Below, in pieces: positions 38,448 through 47,683 of a stretch of 64,000 nucleotides of DNA. The stretch's first letter is position 1, and each line of letters opens with the position of its first letter. The translations under genes were made by a program, and so were the position numbers. Origin of the DNA: Pontibacillus chungwhensis BH030062 (lineage in GTDB: Bacteria > Bacillota > Bacilli > Bacillales > BH030062); NCBI RefSeq assembly GCF_000770675.1, contig NZ_AVBG01000006.1, positions 1 to 64,000 of the forward strand, given 5' to 3'. A model generated the notes under the pieces. The model was given only the letters and a program-made list of their open reading frames with translations. It was not told the origin of the DNA and searched no databases.

Positions 38448-40358
38448 TTATTTTTGTATCGTTACGATGTTCGTGGTTTGTGAATGCTGATTTCCTGTCT
38501 CAAGAAGGGTTAAGGACTCATCCTCCAAATTCGTAAACACAATTGGCGTTACGATAGAAGGCACCTTGTCACGAATTCGATCAAAGTCAACTTTAATAAG
38601 AGGCGTCCCTTTGGTCACCGCTTGCCCATCTTCAACAAGAAGCTCGAATCCTTCTCCCTGAAGTTTAACTGTGTCGAGTCCAATATGAATAAGAATCTCA
38701 ATACCACTCTCTGTTTCAAGTCCAATCGCATGTTTTGTCGGAAACACGTTCACCACTTTCCCGTCTACAGGAGATGTAAATGTATCGCCGCTCGGATCAA
38801 TAGCGAAGCCCTGCCCCATCATTCCTTGAGCAAAAACTTCATCCGGAACTTCTGACAGCTCCATCACCCGTCCTTCAATCGGCAGGGCAAAGTCTTTTCC
38901 AGCTAAGTATTTTTCAGACGTCGCTTTTTCACATGGTTGTACTCCTTCAACCGTCTCGTCTGGTGCTGCTGTATCTCCACGATCCATTCGTTTCCGCATC
39001 GCATCGGCAACAAATTCAACGGTTGTCCCTACAATAACCTGAAGATTCTTCTTGCTCATTTTCATAACTCCACGAGCACCGAGTCGTTTAAGCTTCTTCT
39101 CATCCACCTTCTCTTGGTCTGTAATCTGCATGCGTAAGCGCGTTGTACAGTAATCCAGACTTTCGATATTGTTCATACCACCAATAGCTTCAATATAGTG
39201 ATAAGCGAGCGCATCATAGTCGCCCTTCTCCGTCTCCATCTGTTCTTCCTCCATGTCTTCATCCTCACGACCTGGCGTCTTGAGGTCCAACTTAATAATA
39301 AGGAAGTAGAAGATGACGAAGTATATAGCTCCCATCACAATTCCTAATCCAGCCAGTAACAGCGGATTCTGAGCTAATGTAAAATTCAACAGATAATCAA
39401 TTAAACCTGCTGAGAATCCAAATCCATGTCGAATATCAAGTAAGTAAGCCGCCATCATCGATACACCCGTTAAGAGCGCATGGACAACGTACAATAAGGG
39501 TGATAAGAACATGAAAGAGAATTCAATCGGTTCCGTCACACCTGTTAAAAATGATGTAAATGCAATACTAAAGAGAAGGCCTCCAACAGCGGCTTTCCGC
39601 TCTTTCTTCGCTGCCACATACATGGCCGCACAAGCTGCCGGTAAACCAAACATCATGACTGGAAAGAAACCAGCTAAGAAATAACCCGCTTCCGGGTCTC
39701 CGTTTAAGAAGCGATTAATCTCCCCGTGGAATACCTCACCTGAAGCTGTCGTAAATGTTCCAAAATCAAACCAAATCACTGCGTTCATAACGTGGTGCAG
39801 CCCTACTGGGATTAAGAGACGATTTAAAACCCCATAGATCCCAACTCCAGCTGTTCCGGCATTTAGAATCCAGTTCCCAAGCGCATCAAGCCCATCCTGT
39901 ACAGGTGGCCACACAAACCCTAGCACAAAAGCCGTCGCGACCATCACAAGTGACGTAATAATCGGAACAAACCGCTTCCCACCAAAGAAAGCAAGCCAAT
40001 CCGGAAACTTTACATTGTAATACTTGTTATACAGCAAACCACCCGCAATACCGGCAATCACACCGCCAAACACTTTCATATCTATATCAGAGTCAATCGA
40101 CTGAGCACCCTCTGTTAAAACAAGATACCCAATCGCACCAGCAAGCGCCGCTCCCCCACTTCCATCGTGCGACAACCCCATCGCAATTCCAATAGCAAAA
40201 ATAATAGCAAGGTTCCCTAAAATCCCGTTTCCCGCCGCGGTGATGAACGGAATATCAAGCATATCTTCCTTCCCAAGCCGCACAAGTAAAGCAGCAGCAG
40301 GAAGAGTCGCAATCGGAAACATTAAAGACTTCCCAATGCGTTGCAAAAAGTTGAGCAT
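38448..40358 (-). CDS. nagP: GlcNAc-specific PTS permease, EIICBA
   Basis: Uptake and phosphorylation of N-acetylglucosamine at the membrane, 636 aa. The IIC domain (about 1-370, ten hydrophobic segments) has GLHHVMNAVIWF and the ITEPIEF-like VTEPIEFSFMF. The IIB domain has phospho-Cys in YCTTRLRM (about residue 410). The IIA domain has the phospho-His in ILIHIGLDTVKL. Fused IIA is notable because B. subtilis NagP lacks it, so this permease does not need a separate IIA. The ATG at 40358 has AGGAGGG five bases upstream. It heads the operon with nagA, nagB and nagR, which supports GlcNAc over glucose. Confidence 0.95.
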   Translation of the reverse strand: MLNFLQRIGKSLMFPIATLPAAALLVRLGKEDMLDIPFITAAGNGILGNLAIIFAIGIAMGLSHDGSGGAALAGAIGYLVLTEGAQSIDSDIDMKVFGGVIAGIAGGLLYNKYYNVKFPDWLAFFGGKRFVPIITSLVMVATAFVLGFVWPPVQDGLDALGNWILNAGTAGVGIYGVLNRLLIPVGLHHVMNAVIWFDFGTFTTASGEVFHGEINRFLNGDPEAGYFLAGFFPVMMFGLPAACAAMYVAAKKERKAAVGGLLFSIAFTSFLTGVTEPIEFSFMFLSPLLYVVHALLTGVSMMAAYLLDIRHGFGFSAGLIDYLLNFTLAQNPLLLAGLGIVMGAIYFVIFYFLIIKLDLKTPGREDEDMEEEQMETEKGDYDALAYHYIEAIGGMNNIESLDYCTTRLRMQITDQEKVDEKKLKRLGARGVMKMSKKNLQVIVGTTVEFVADAMRKRMDRGDTAAPDETVEGVQPCEKATSEKYLAGKDFALPIEGRVMELSEVPDEVFAQGMMGQGFAIDPSGDTFTSPVDGKVVNVFPTKHAIGLETESGIEILIHIGLDTVKLQGEGFELLVEDGQAVTKGTPLIKVDFDRIRDKVPSIVTPIVFTNLEDESLTLLETGNQHSQTTNIVTIQK

Positions 40359-40386
40359 AAGCTCCCTCCTAGAGATCATAATAAAA

Positions 40387-40400
40387 TGAAAACGCTTTTA
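40387..40400. promoter_or_regulatory. cre-like site downstream of the nag promoter
   Basis: TGAAAACGCTTTTA matches the cre consensus except for one position (C to T near the end). It lies between the -10 box and nagP, a roadblock position for CcpA. Confidence 0.65.
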
Positions 40401-40408
40401 GTACGTAT

Positions 40409-40437
40409 AGAATACCATTTTGGTGTATAGTTGTCTA
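40409..40437 (-). promoter_or_regulatory. Sigma-A promoter of the nag operon
   Basis: On the minus strand TAGACA (40432-40437) and TATTCT (40409-40414) are separated by 17 bases. Confidence 0.7.
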
Positions 40438-40442
40438 TACCA
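40421..40442. promoter_or_regulatory. dre-like NagR operator
   Basis: Half-sites TGGTGTATAG and CTATACCA form an imperfect palindrome around TTGT. On the minus strand CTGGTATAGACAACT resembles the B. subtilis NagR dre site. It covers the -35 box, so NagR binding should block initiation. Confidence 0.75.
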
Positions 40443-40494
40443 GTTGTAGTATGGGTGTATTGTAGGTATATTATGTTTGGAGTTGGTTGGGAGC

Positions 40495-40915
40495 GTTTGG
40501 ACTCTTTTGGCGCTCGTCTCGACGCTTGGGGCGGGCGTCTGGACTCTTTTGGCGCTCGTCTCGACGCTTGGGGCGGGCGTCCCGACTCTTTTGGCGCTCG
40601 TCTCGACGCTTGGGGCGGGCGTCCCGTCTCTTTTGGCGTTCGTGTCGACACTCGGTGCTAGCGTCTAGACTCTTTTGGCGTTTGTCTCGACACTTGGGGC
40701 GGGCGTCCTGACTTTTTCGGTACTCATATCGACACTCGGTGCTAGCGTCTAGACACTATTGACGCTCGTCTCGACACTTAGCGCTGGCGTCCGGACTCTT
40801 TCAGTGCTCATATCGACGCTTAGGCCGACGTCCCGACTCTTTTGCTGCTCGTCTCGACACTCAGCGCGGGCGTCCCGACTCTTTCGGTGCTCACGTCCAG
40901 ACACTTTCACTACAC
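40495..40915. repeat. 42-bp tandem array, about ten units
   Basis: ACTCTTTT-type landmarks recur at 40501, 40543, 40585, 40627, 40669, 40711, 40753 and 40795, an exact 42-base period, then 40836 (one base lost) and 40878. The first three units are almost identical (GGCGCTCGTCTCGACGCTTG); later ones diverge progressively. The G+C content is far above the flanks. Since 42 is a multiple of three, several frames stay open on both strands, but none has a ribosome site. Confidence 0.92.
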
Positions 40916-40946
40916 CAAAAACCGCCCAAACCTCAAGATGCATGCA

Positions 40947-40974
40947 ATAAAAAAAGAAGAGCTTTTCGCTCTCC
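40947..40974 (-). terminator. Terminator of minJ
   Basis: AGAGC and GCTCT form a short stem, followed on the minus strand by CTTTTTTTATT, 14 bases after the minJ stop. Confidence 0.8.
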
Positions 40975-40987
40975 TTTTAAATACAAT

Positions 40988-42178
40988 CTATTTTGCTTTT
41001 TTCTGCTTCGCATACTGAGCCTTAACAAAAACTAATCCCAGTTCATAATGATCATCTTCATACATCGCACGTTTAGCAAAGCGAATTTCGCCTGCTGTGT
41101 CGCGAACGGCAATTTTGCAATAAGCGAGGTTGGATTGAACAGCATGATAAAAGTCTTGCTCATTTGTAACATTTAAACCATTAACCTTCTCAATCGTTTC
41201 CCCTACAATCAAGTTCATATCATCCGCAGGTGAACCAGGTATAACCCCTAAGATCGGCAGTCCATCATAACGTGGCGTGAAATATGGATTTTTTCCCTGG
41301 TCCCGCCATCTTAGTAAAAATGAACTGATCTCTCGCCCAACAGGTGCAACGAGCACAGCGACAAGAGCCAAAATTGGATAATAGAAACTTGCAGCAGCCA
41401 AACCAAGCACAACAATCGATAATACAACCATTGATGCACGCATCGTTAGGGCAGCATGTCTTGGAGACAAACCACGAACCACATGTTCAAACCCTAATAG
41501 AATCGGCGCCAGCATTAAACCATATGTTTCATCCCCAACAGCAAGCATCGGCCACCAATCTACAAAAGGCTCAATCGCACCTCCTGGGATTAAGAAGAAA
41601 ACAGGAAGAAAACCAAGTCGCTTCAAACGATGCTGACCAATTAACTTTCCACGCCCTCCCTTTACATATTGCGGGAAGGAATCATTATTCTGAAAACGAT
41701 GATACATAATCGCTTCAACCATTAATAATACGCCAAGCAATAGCGCTAAAGCTGATAAACTAGTATCTCCCATCGCACTTATCCATGAGTCAGGAAGAAA
41801 AGACCCACTTAACTCAGGTACCCATAATAAAAGTAGTGCAGTTGCCCCCAATGTATAAGCCGGAGAAATCCAGCTAAACCGAAGAGACAACGTAAGCAGA
41901 ACAACAACCGCGGACCACAATAAGATAACAGGATAAGGAAGTGCAAAACCAACTGCAATAGAAACAATCGATAAGATAAGTCCAAATAATAAGCTTAACC
42001 CAATCGTCTTACGCCACTCCGCGAATATATTAAAAATCTTACTCCCAAAATCTCGCCTCTCCCGCTTAATCCGCTTCACAGAAGCCAAAAGCAAAAGCAA
42101 CACGGTCCAATACAAAATCGGCTGCAAAAACAACCGCCCAAACCCTCTCCCAAGTTCCAAGAACCAATCAGAAATCAT
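40988..42178 (-). CDS. minJ: MinJ topological determinant of cell division, PDZ membrane protein
   Basis: 396 aa, matching B. subtilis MinJ (397 aa) in length, layout and position next to ctpB. About seven or eight hydrophobic segments fill residues 1-290, then a cytoplasmic PDZ domain (GLPILGVIPGSPADDMNLIVGETIEKVNG). MinJ links DivIVA to MinCD at division sites and cell poles. AGGAGG lies eight bases before the ATG. It is separated from ctpB by repeat elements and ends in its own terminator. Confidence 0.88.
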   Translation of the reverse strand: MISDWFLELGRGFGRLFLQPILYWTVLLLLLASVKRIKRERRDFGSKIFNIFAEWRKTIGLSLLFGLILSIVSIAVGFALPYPVILLWSAVVVLLTLSLRFSWISPAYTLGATALLLLWVPELSGSFLPDSWISAMGDTSLSALALLLGVLLMVEAIMYHRFQNNDSFPQYVKGGRGKLIGQHRLKRLGFLPVFFLIPGGAIEPFVDWWPMLAVGDETYGLMLAPILLGFEHVVRGLSPRHAALTMRASMVVLSIVVLGLAAASFYYPILALVAVLVAPVGREISSFLLRWRDQGKNPYFTPRYDGLPILGVIPGSPADDMNLIVGETIEKVNGLNVTNEQDFYHAVQSNLAYCKIAVRDTAGEIRFAKRAMYEDDHYELGLVFVKAQYAKQKKAK

Positions 42179-42192
42179 GATGTATACCTCCT

Positions 42193-42493
42193 AAAATGAA
42201 ATGCGCAGGCGGGTGCTTAGGGCCGTACGGATAAGCAAGATGACCGGAATTGGCGTTAGCCATTGAAGGGCATATTGCTTATCTCGCTAGGCCCTACCCG
42301 CCGGAGCTGGACACTAATGAAATGCTGAGGGCCGCGCTTAGACACGGCAGTCATAAGTCAAGCAGCGCAGTGAGGCGTTCTTCCCTCACGGAGCTGATTG
42401 GCTTATGTACCGAGTGTCTGCGGCCCGAAGCTAGCCAAATGAAATGCGCAGGCGGGTGCTTATCTCGCTAGGCCCTACCCGCCGGAGCTGGAT
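42193..42493. repeat. Three tandem GCGCAGGCG-type hairpin elements
   Basis: Unit 1 (about 42195-42312) and unit 3 (about 42436-42492) share AATGAAATGCGCAGGCGGGT and CTACCCGCCGGAGCTGGA; unit 3 is unit 1 without its central hairpin. Unit 2 (about 42315-42434) has the same plan with different arms: GGGCCGC/GCGGCCC, AGACAC/GTGTCT, CATAAG/CTTATG. Together they fill the minJ-ctpB gap; the open frame across them is not a gene. Confidence 0.85.
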
Positions 42494-42527
42494 CTCCCCA
42501 TCTACCCCAACTTTAACATCTATTCAT

Positions 42528-42560
42528 GAAAAAAATCCGTAGCGATATGCTACGGATTTA
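42528..42560 (-). terminator. Rho-independent terminator of ctpB
   Basis: AAATCCGTAGC pairs with GCTACGGATTT around GATAT, with T-rich sequence following on the minus strand. Confidence 0.9.
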
Positions 42561-42590
42561 ATTCGATACGAATCGTTAAATTCCTGCTAC

Positions 42591-44105
42591 CTATTCACTA
42601 AACAATACGTTTAGAGCTTTTTTCATTTGGGTGTCGTTCTCTTTGTTTTGAACTTTCTCAATGACTCTAGCTTGAATTTGAGAAGCTGTTTCTTTGTTCA
42701 CTTCACCCGTAGCTTTAAGATCATTCGCCTTTTGGAAGGCCTTCACCGCTTGAACGGTTTCCTGACTGAAGTAACCATCTTTACGTCCTGGTTTATAGTC
42801 AAGCCCCTCCAACATCTTCTGAACGTTGGCGACCTTTTCGCTATTTTGATCAAATGCTAGTGATTCATCTTTAATTTGAACCGGGTTGGTGTAGAAGTAA
42901 TCAGGTAAATCGGCTTTAACAGTTGGCTTGATTCCATCTTTATGAATCCAGTTGCCATCTGGGGTAAGCCATTTATAAACGGTTAGCTTCATACTACTGC
43001 CATCGCCCATTGGAAGGGGTTGTTGAACAGTACCTTTACCAAACGTTTTATTTCCGATTAGTTCATAGTCACCCGCTTCTTTCATCGCACCAGCTAGAAT
43101 TTCAGATGCAGAGGCACTACCTTCATCGATTAAAACCGTAATAGGGTACTCTTTTTTGCCTTCACGTTCTGTGAAATAGCGTTCCTTTTGACCTTCGCTA
43201 TTCTCTACTTGAACCATTGGCTTATCTTTTGGAATGAAGTTCTTTAAGATCTCTTGAACCGAGGTGAATAAACCGCCCGGATTCCCGCGAACGTCGATGA
43301 CAAGTCCTTCAATTCCTTTGTCTTCTAGCTCTTTTAGCTGTGTATTAAAATCTTTCGCTGTGTTTTCAGAGAAAGACGTGATTTCAATGACACCTGCTTT
43401 TTTGCCGTCCACTTCTTTTACACTAGAATAAACCGTTTCAATAGGAATCGTGTCACGTACAACATCAATCGTTAGTGGCTCCTGAACTCCTGGACGATCA
43501 ATTTCTAGGGTAACCGTTGTTCCTTTTTCTCCGCGGATTTTTAGAACGGCGTCATATAAATCTAAGCCTTCGATGTTTTCTCCGTCGACGCTTATAATTT
43601 GGTCTTTTGGCTTAAGGCCTGCTTTTTCTGCAGGGGAACCTTTAAACGGAGATACAATCGTTACTTTTCCATCAACCATACTTACTTCTGTTCCGATTCC
43701 TTCAAATGAGGAAGAAATGGAGTTGTTGAATTGCTCCATCGTTTCTTGGTCCATGTACACACTATATGGATCTTCTAACGTATCGAGCATTCCTTGAATC
43801 GCGCCTTCTACTAATTTCTGAGACTCAATGTCCTGAACATACTTGTCCTGGATTAAAGAAAAGGCCCGGTTCACTTTTGAAAGCTCCCCATTATTATCTT
43901 CTTTCAATCCATCGAGGATATCCCCGAGCGACTCCTTTGAACCTTGATTTTCATCTGTAGAAGCCTGACTCTCGCTGTTTGTCACTTCGCTCTTAGCCTG
44001 TCCTTCACCAGGCTCAACGAGTTGGACGCCCGCATACGTAATAATTGCCCCTAATACCATAGAAGCAACGAGCAAGACGGCCAGATACCGTTTTCTTAGG
44101 TTCAT
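42591..44105 (-). CDS. ctpB: Carboxy-terminal processing protease CtpB (S41)
   Basis: 504 aa, slightly longer than B. subtilis CtpB (480). N-terminal membrane anchor (about 7-27), a polar linker, a PDZ domain (about 130-215, IVSPFKGSPAEKAGLKPKDQ), the tail-protease domain with catalytic Ser in DEGSASASEI (near 332) and Lys in NKTFGKGTVQ (near 357), and a C-terminal peptidoglycan-binding domain (VQAVKAFQKANDLKATGEV). CtpB cleaves SpoIVFA and helps activate sigma-K in the forespore-mother cell pathway. The position between ftsEX and minJ matches Bacillus. Confidence 0.94.
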   Translation of the reverse strand: MNLRKRYLAVLLVASMVLGAIITYAGVQLVEPGEGQAKSEVTNSESQASTDENQGSKESLGDILDGLKEDNNGELSKVNRAFSLIQDKYVQDIESQKLVEGAIQGMLDTLEDPYSVYMDQETMEQFNNSISSSFEGIGTEVSMVDGKVTIVSPFKGSPAEKAGLKPKDQIISVDGENIEGLDLYDAVLKIRGEKGTTVTLEIDRPGVQEPLTIDVVRDTIPIETVYSSVKEVDGKKAGVIEITSFSENTAKDFNTQLKELEDKGIEGLVIDVRGNPGGLFTSVQEILKNFIPKDKPMVQVENSEGQKERYFTEREGKKEYPITVLIDEGSASASEILAGAMKEAGDYELIGNKTFGKGTVQQPLPMGDGSSMKLTVYKWLTPDGNWIHKDGIKPTVKADLPDYFYTNPVQIKDESLAFDQNSEKVANVQKMLEGLDYKPGRKDGYFSQETVQAVKAFQKANDLKATGEVNKETASQIQARVIEKVQNKENDTQMKKALNVLFSE

Positions 44106-44336
44106 ACCTTTTCACCTCGAATAAATCGATTTTCGCACCGAAAATGCTACACAAATGGGCATCACACCGCCTTGTGAGATGCCTTATATTCTTACTATAT
44201 GCCAGAAACAAACCCGACATGTCCACGATAAAAAAGAAAACCATTCTCCTAATTCCTTACCTACTAGTGTACACCATTTTTTGGAGCCACAAAAGATGTA
44301 ACCTAAATATAATATGAATCATACATGTTCTACATA

Positions 44337-44376
44337 GGAAGACCGACATTCAGACATGAAGAATGTCGGCCTTCCT
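44337..44376 (-). terminator. Hairpin after the haloacid dehalogenase-type gene
   Basis: GGAAGACCGACATTC pairs with GAATGTCGGCCTTCC with one mismatch (44337-44351 with 44361-44375). There is no strong T run, so it is a probable rather than certain terminator. Confidence 0.65.
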
Positions 44377-44378
44377 TC

Positions 44379-45053
44379 TTATTTATCTTCAATCCATTCC
44401 AAGATGCCATTTAAGTCCTCATAAATCTTATCAGGTTCCAGGTTTAGCTCTTCGACGGGCAAACGGTTGCGATTAATCCAAGCGGTTTGGAAACCAAAGT
44501 TTTTCGCACCTGAAATGTCCCATCCATTTGAAGACATGAAAAGGACTTCTTCCCTCTTGACGCCAAGTTGATCTAAGGCATACAGGTATGAATCCTGAGA
44601 AGGCTTAAATTGTTTAATTCCATCTACACTTAATACATCATCAATATAATCCGTTAAACCTGCATGTTCAAGTAGAGGGGTAAGCGTTTCAGGGGTGCCG
44701 TTTGAGAAAACTACGCGCTCATAGTTCTCAAGTTTTCCAAGCACCTCTTCCACCTCATCATAATGATCTAGATGTAAGTAGGCATCCATAAGGGCATCAC
44801 TTTGTTCCTGAGTAATTTCCTCGCCGTGTTTCTTCACCGCATAATGAAGAGCATTCTTCGTAACAACAGGAAATCGTCGATATTTACCCATGACCTGGTA
44901 TAAGAAGAAATATTCAAGCTGCTTCTGCCTCCAGGACTGACTAATCGTCTCACCTTTTTCCGGGAAAAATTCCTCACATTTTTCTTGCACGGTATGTACG
45001 TCAAAAAGTGTACCGTATACATCAAATATAAACGCTTTAATCGGTTTCGTCAT
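44379..45053 (-). CDS. Haloacid dehalogenase type II-like HAD hydrolase
   Basis: 224 aa. It follows the L-2-haloacid dehalogenase pattern: FDVYGTLFDV (nucleophile Asp), a FSNGTPETL motif, Lys in QFKPSQDSY, and SSNGWDISGAKNFGFQTAWINR. The motif-II SNG and C-terminal SSNGWD box separate it from phosphatases. Actual dehalogenase activity is not assured from sequence. AAAGGATG lies eight bases before the ATG. It is a single gene between ctpB and the M23 hydrolase, with a likely own promoter at 45170-45198. Confidence 0.85.
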   Translation of the reverse strand: MTKPIKAFIFDVYGTLFDVHTVQEKCEEFFPEKGETISQSWRQKQLEYFFLYQVMGKYRRFPVVTKNALHYAVKKHGEEITQEQSDALMDAYLHLDHYDEVEEVLGKLENYERVVFSNGTPETLTPLLEHAGLTDYIDDVLSVDGIKQFKPSQDSYLYALDQLGVKREEVLFMSSNGWDISGAKNFGFQTAWINRNRLPVEELNLEPDKIYEDLNGILEWIEDK

Positions 45054-45169
45054 TGTAGTTTCATCCTTTCTGGTCGAAGAGTTAGACGTTACCTTTTATG
45101 AGTTGGATGTTCTAATGCTATATAATCTCCACAAAAATCTTCATCCATTCTATACCCTTCACCTGATCC

Positions 45170-45198
45170 TCATAATCTTTTACAAACCATTTTGACAA
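45170..45198 (-). promoter_or_regulatory. Possible sigma-A promoter of the HAD gene
   Basis: TTGTCA (45193-45198) and TTATGA (45170-45175) are separated by 17 bases on the minus strand, in the 270-base gap before the gene. The -10 box is a weak match. Nothing else was seen in this gap apart from the M23 gene terminator. Confidence 0.4.
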
Positions 45199-45269
45199 TG
45201 TTGGTTAGAGATCTAGAATACTAGCTTATAGTTACGAGATTATGTGAAATGTCACACTTTACACATACG

Positions 45270-45306
45270 AAAATAAGAGCCACACCTCATGAGGTGTAGC
45301 TCTTAC
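45270..45306 (-). terminator. Terminator of the ftsEX-M23 operon
   Basis: A 14-bp stem (AAGAGCCACACCTC with GAGGTGTAGCTCTT, one mismatch) followed on the minus strand by TTATTTTC. Confidence 0.88.
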
Positions 45307-45323
45307 CTTAACTTTCTATTGTT

Positions 45324-46754
45324 TTAGAAGTTGATGTAGCTTGATGGATTTACAGCATTGGTCTTCGAAGCGTTCCAAGGTCCAACGTGAAGTTCAAAGT
45401 GTAGGTGTGTTCCAGTAGAGTACCCGGTATTACCCATTTCACCAAGAACTTGGCCTTGTTGAACAGATTGTCCATTGGAAACCGCACGATTTTGCATGTG
45501 GGCATAAACGGTTGTATATACTTGCCCTCCTTTTAAGTGAGAAAGGAATACAACGTTACCGTAACTTGAAGAATAATAGGATTTAATAACCGTCCCTGAC
45601 GCTACAGCTTTAATTGGATTAGAAGCTCCCGCGCGACCTAAGTCAATTCCAGGGTGCTGGGTTCCCCAACGCGGACCGAAAGTAGATGTAACAGGTCCAG
45701 CTGCCGGGCGAATAAATCCGCTTGAGCTTGGTGCAGACGGTGCTGGTGCCGGTGTTGAACTTATATTGTTACCGCTGTTTGTTGAGTTACTTGAACTACT
45801 TGAACCGTTTGAAGAGTTGTTGCTTTGTGCTTCTTGTTCTGCTTTTCGTTCTGCTTCTCTCTTCTTCTTTGCTGCAAGTGCTGCTGCCGCTTCACGTTCT
45901 TCAGCTTCTTGCTTAGATTGTTGCGTACGTTGGCGTTCAGCTTTAATAGCTGCTGCTTGGCCTTGAAGGATTTCAGCTTGCTCTGAGAATTCCATTTTCT
46001 TATCGTGAAGCTCTTGCTCTTTTTGCTCTAAGCTATCCATTAGCTCACGCTTTTGATCTAGCTGTTCGTCCAGTTGAGCTTTAAGAGATTCTAACTGCTT
46101 CTTCTGTTCTTCTAAGTTGGACTTTTTCGTTTCAAGCTGCTTCTTTTTGTCCTCTACTTCGACTTTCTTTTCTTCTAAAGACTTTTTCTCAGACTGATGC
46201 GTATCTAAGATCTTTTGGTCCTGGCCCATGATCTTATTTACAGCTGATGTGCGATTTAAGAAATCACCAAAGTCTTTTGAATCCATGATTACTTCTAAAT
46301 AACTGATGTCTCCACCATTTTTTTGAAGGGTACGAAGGCGATCTTTCAAAAGCTGCTCTCGTTCTGCAATGCTTACGATTAGTTCTTTAATTTCTTTTTT
46401 CAGCTGTTTAATTTCTTTTTCAGTTTGTTCAATTTCATTATTTGTTTTAGCAATTTGTTCTTCTTTTGAGCTAATATCACTTGCTGTATTAGAAACTTTT
46501 TGATCAAGTTCTTTCATCTGTGCATCAATTTTTTCTTGTTTCGCAATATTATCATTTAGTTCTGATTCTGTTTCGTCTTTATTCTCAATCGCGTTTGCTC
46601 GTTTCTCATCTAATTCAGCTTGTTTCTTTTTCAACTCATTGATCTCTTGTTGCAATTCTGAAGAAGATTTCGCCATCACTTTCTCAGCAGAACCCGCAAA
46701 CGTTCCTGCTAATAAAAGTGCAAAGATCGAAAACATACTAACTATCTTTCTCAT
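45324..46754 (-). CDS. Coiled-coil M23 peptidoglycan hydrolase, FtsEX-linked (PcsB/CwlO/EnvC-like)
   Basis: 476 aa. A signal peptide (about 1-28) precedes a long coiled coil (about 30-270, SSELQQEINELKKKQAELDE onward), a low-complexity Ser/Asn/Pro linker (about 310-350) and an M23 zinc endopeptidase domain with QHPGIDLG and THLHFELHVG. The coiled coil is what FtsX binds in PcsB, CwlO and EnvC; the gene lies 36 bases after ftsX and shares its transcript, so FtsEX very likely activates this enzyme at the wall. Cleavage of the peptide cross-bridge is expected from the M23 fold. Confidence 0.9.
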   Translation of the reverse strand: MRKIVSMFSIFALLLAGTFAGSAEKVMAKSSSELQQEINELKKKQAELDEKRANAIENKDETESELNDNIAKQEKIDAQMKELDQKVSNTASDISSKEEQIAKTNNEIEQTEKEIKQLKKEIKELIVSIAEREQLLKDRLRTLQKNGGDISYLEVIMDSKDFGDFLNRTSAVNKIMGQDQKILDTHQSEKKSLEEKKVEVEDKKKQLETKKSNLEEQKKQLESLKAQLDEQLDQKRELMDSLEQKEQELHDKKMEFSEQAEILQGQAAAIKAERQRTQQSKQEAEEREAAAALAAKKKREAERKAEQEAQSNNSSNGSSSSSNSTNSGNNISSTPAPAPSAPSSSGFIRPAAGPVTSTFGPRWGTQHPGIDLGRAGASNPIKAVASGTVIKSYYSSSYGNVVFLSHLKGGQVYTTVYAHMQNRAVSNGQSVQQGQVLGEMGNTGYSTGTHLHFELHVGPWNASKTNAVNPSSYINF

Positions 46755-46789
46755 ATTCCGCCTTTCCCCTTCCCTGTCTAAGTGCTAAT

Positions 46790-47683
46790 TTATACTTTTA
46801 GGAACTTGCGGACACTCATCACGCTTCCCCATACGCCAATGAACGCTCCGATCGCAAGTAAGATTAATGCTAATTGCCATGCTAGTGGATCAAATGGAAT
46901 AATCTCCACAAATGAGAAGTTAATCTTCTCTCTTAAGTTGTTATACACATAGTAATAGGCTCCTAAGGTTACTCCAATTGGAATAAGGGATCCTAGGATT
47001 CCGAGTAACATGCCTTCAATGAAGAACGGCCAGCGAATAAAGCTGTTCGTTGCCCCAACAAGTTTCATAATGCCTATTTCTTTACTTCGTGCCGTGATGG
47101 TAAGTTTAATTGTGTTTGAAATGAGGAATATAGCTGTAAACACTAATCCTGCAATAAGTCCGATCCCAATGTAACGTGCGTACTTGGTGAACTTCAACAG
47201 TTTCTCAACTACTTGTTGCCCGTATGTAACTTCGTCGACGTTATCAAACGTAGCAATTTCGTCTGCAACATCAAATGTATCAATAGGATCTTCTGTCTTT
47301 ACTACAAAGACATCATTAAGAGGATTATCCTGCTCAAATAGCTCCCATTGGTCGCCATCTTCCCCCATTGTCTCCATTAAACTCTCGAGCTCTTTTTCCT
47401 TAGATGAGAATTGGAGGCTCGATATTTCTGTGATATCTCTAATCTTTGCTTCAATTTTTTGAATGTCTTCTTCTTGGGCTGTTAGATCCACAAGAACTCT
47501 AATTTCTACGTCTTCTTCAACATTGTTCGCCATCTGGTTTAAGTTCAACATCAGGGCTACGAATATCCCGACTAATAGTAGAGTCGTCGTTACAGCACCA
47601 ATGGATGCTACTGTCATCCAACCATTTCGGTAGATGTTCTTTCCGCCTTCACGTATATGCCTGCCTACCGTTCTAAGCTTCAT
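46790..47683 (-). CDS. ftsX: Cell division ABC transporter-like permease FtsX
   Basis: 297 aa, four transmembrane helices with a large extracellular loop between TM1 and TM2 (about 60-170) that contacts the wall hydrolase. The FtsX-type N-terminus RHIREGGKNIYRNGWMTVAS and the KEIGIMKLVGATN segment are clear. The ATG at 47683 is chosen over the ATG 42 bases upstream since GAGGTG precedes it by nine bases and the length then matches B. subtilis FtsX (296). It overlaps ftsE by 11 bases. Confidence 0.95.
   Translation of the reverse strand: MKLRTVGRHIREGGKNIYRNGWMTVASIGAVTTTLLLVGIFVALMLNLNQMANNVEEDVEIRVLVDLTAQEEDIQKIEAKIRDITEISSLQFSSKEKELESLMETMGEDGDQWELFEQDNPLNDVFVVKTEDPIDTFDVADEIATFDNVDEVTYGQQVVEKLLKFTKYARYIGIGLIAGLVFTAIFLISNTIKLTITARSKEIGIMKLVGATNSFIRWPFFIEGMLLGILGSLIPIGVTLGAYYYVYNNLREKINFSFVEIIPFDPLAWQLALILLAIGAFIGVWGSVMSVRKFLKV

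Noticed and set aside
40431-40950. Open frames on both strands through the 42-bp array
   Set aside because: Period 42 is a multiple of three, so frames persist by chance; no ribosome site, no conserved start, and diverged units introduce stops.
42250-42471. Open frame through the tandem GCGCAGGCG elements
   Set aside because: It is built of the repeat arms and has no ribosome site or family resemblance.
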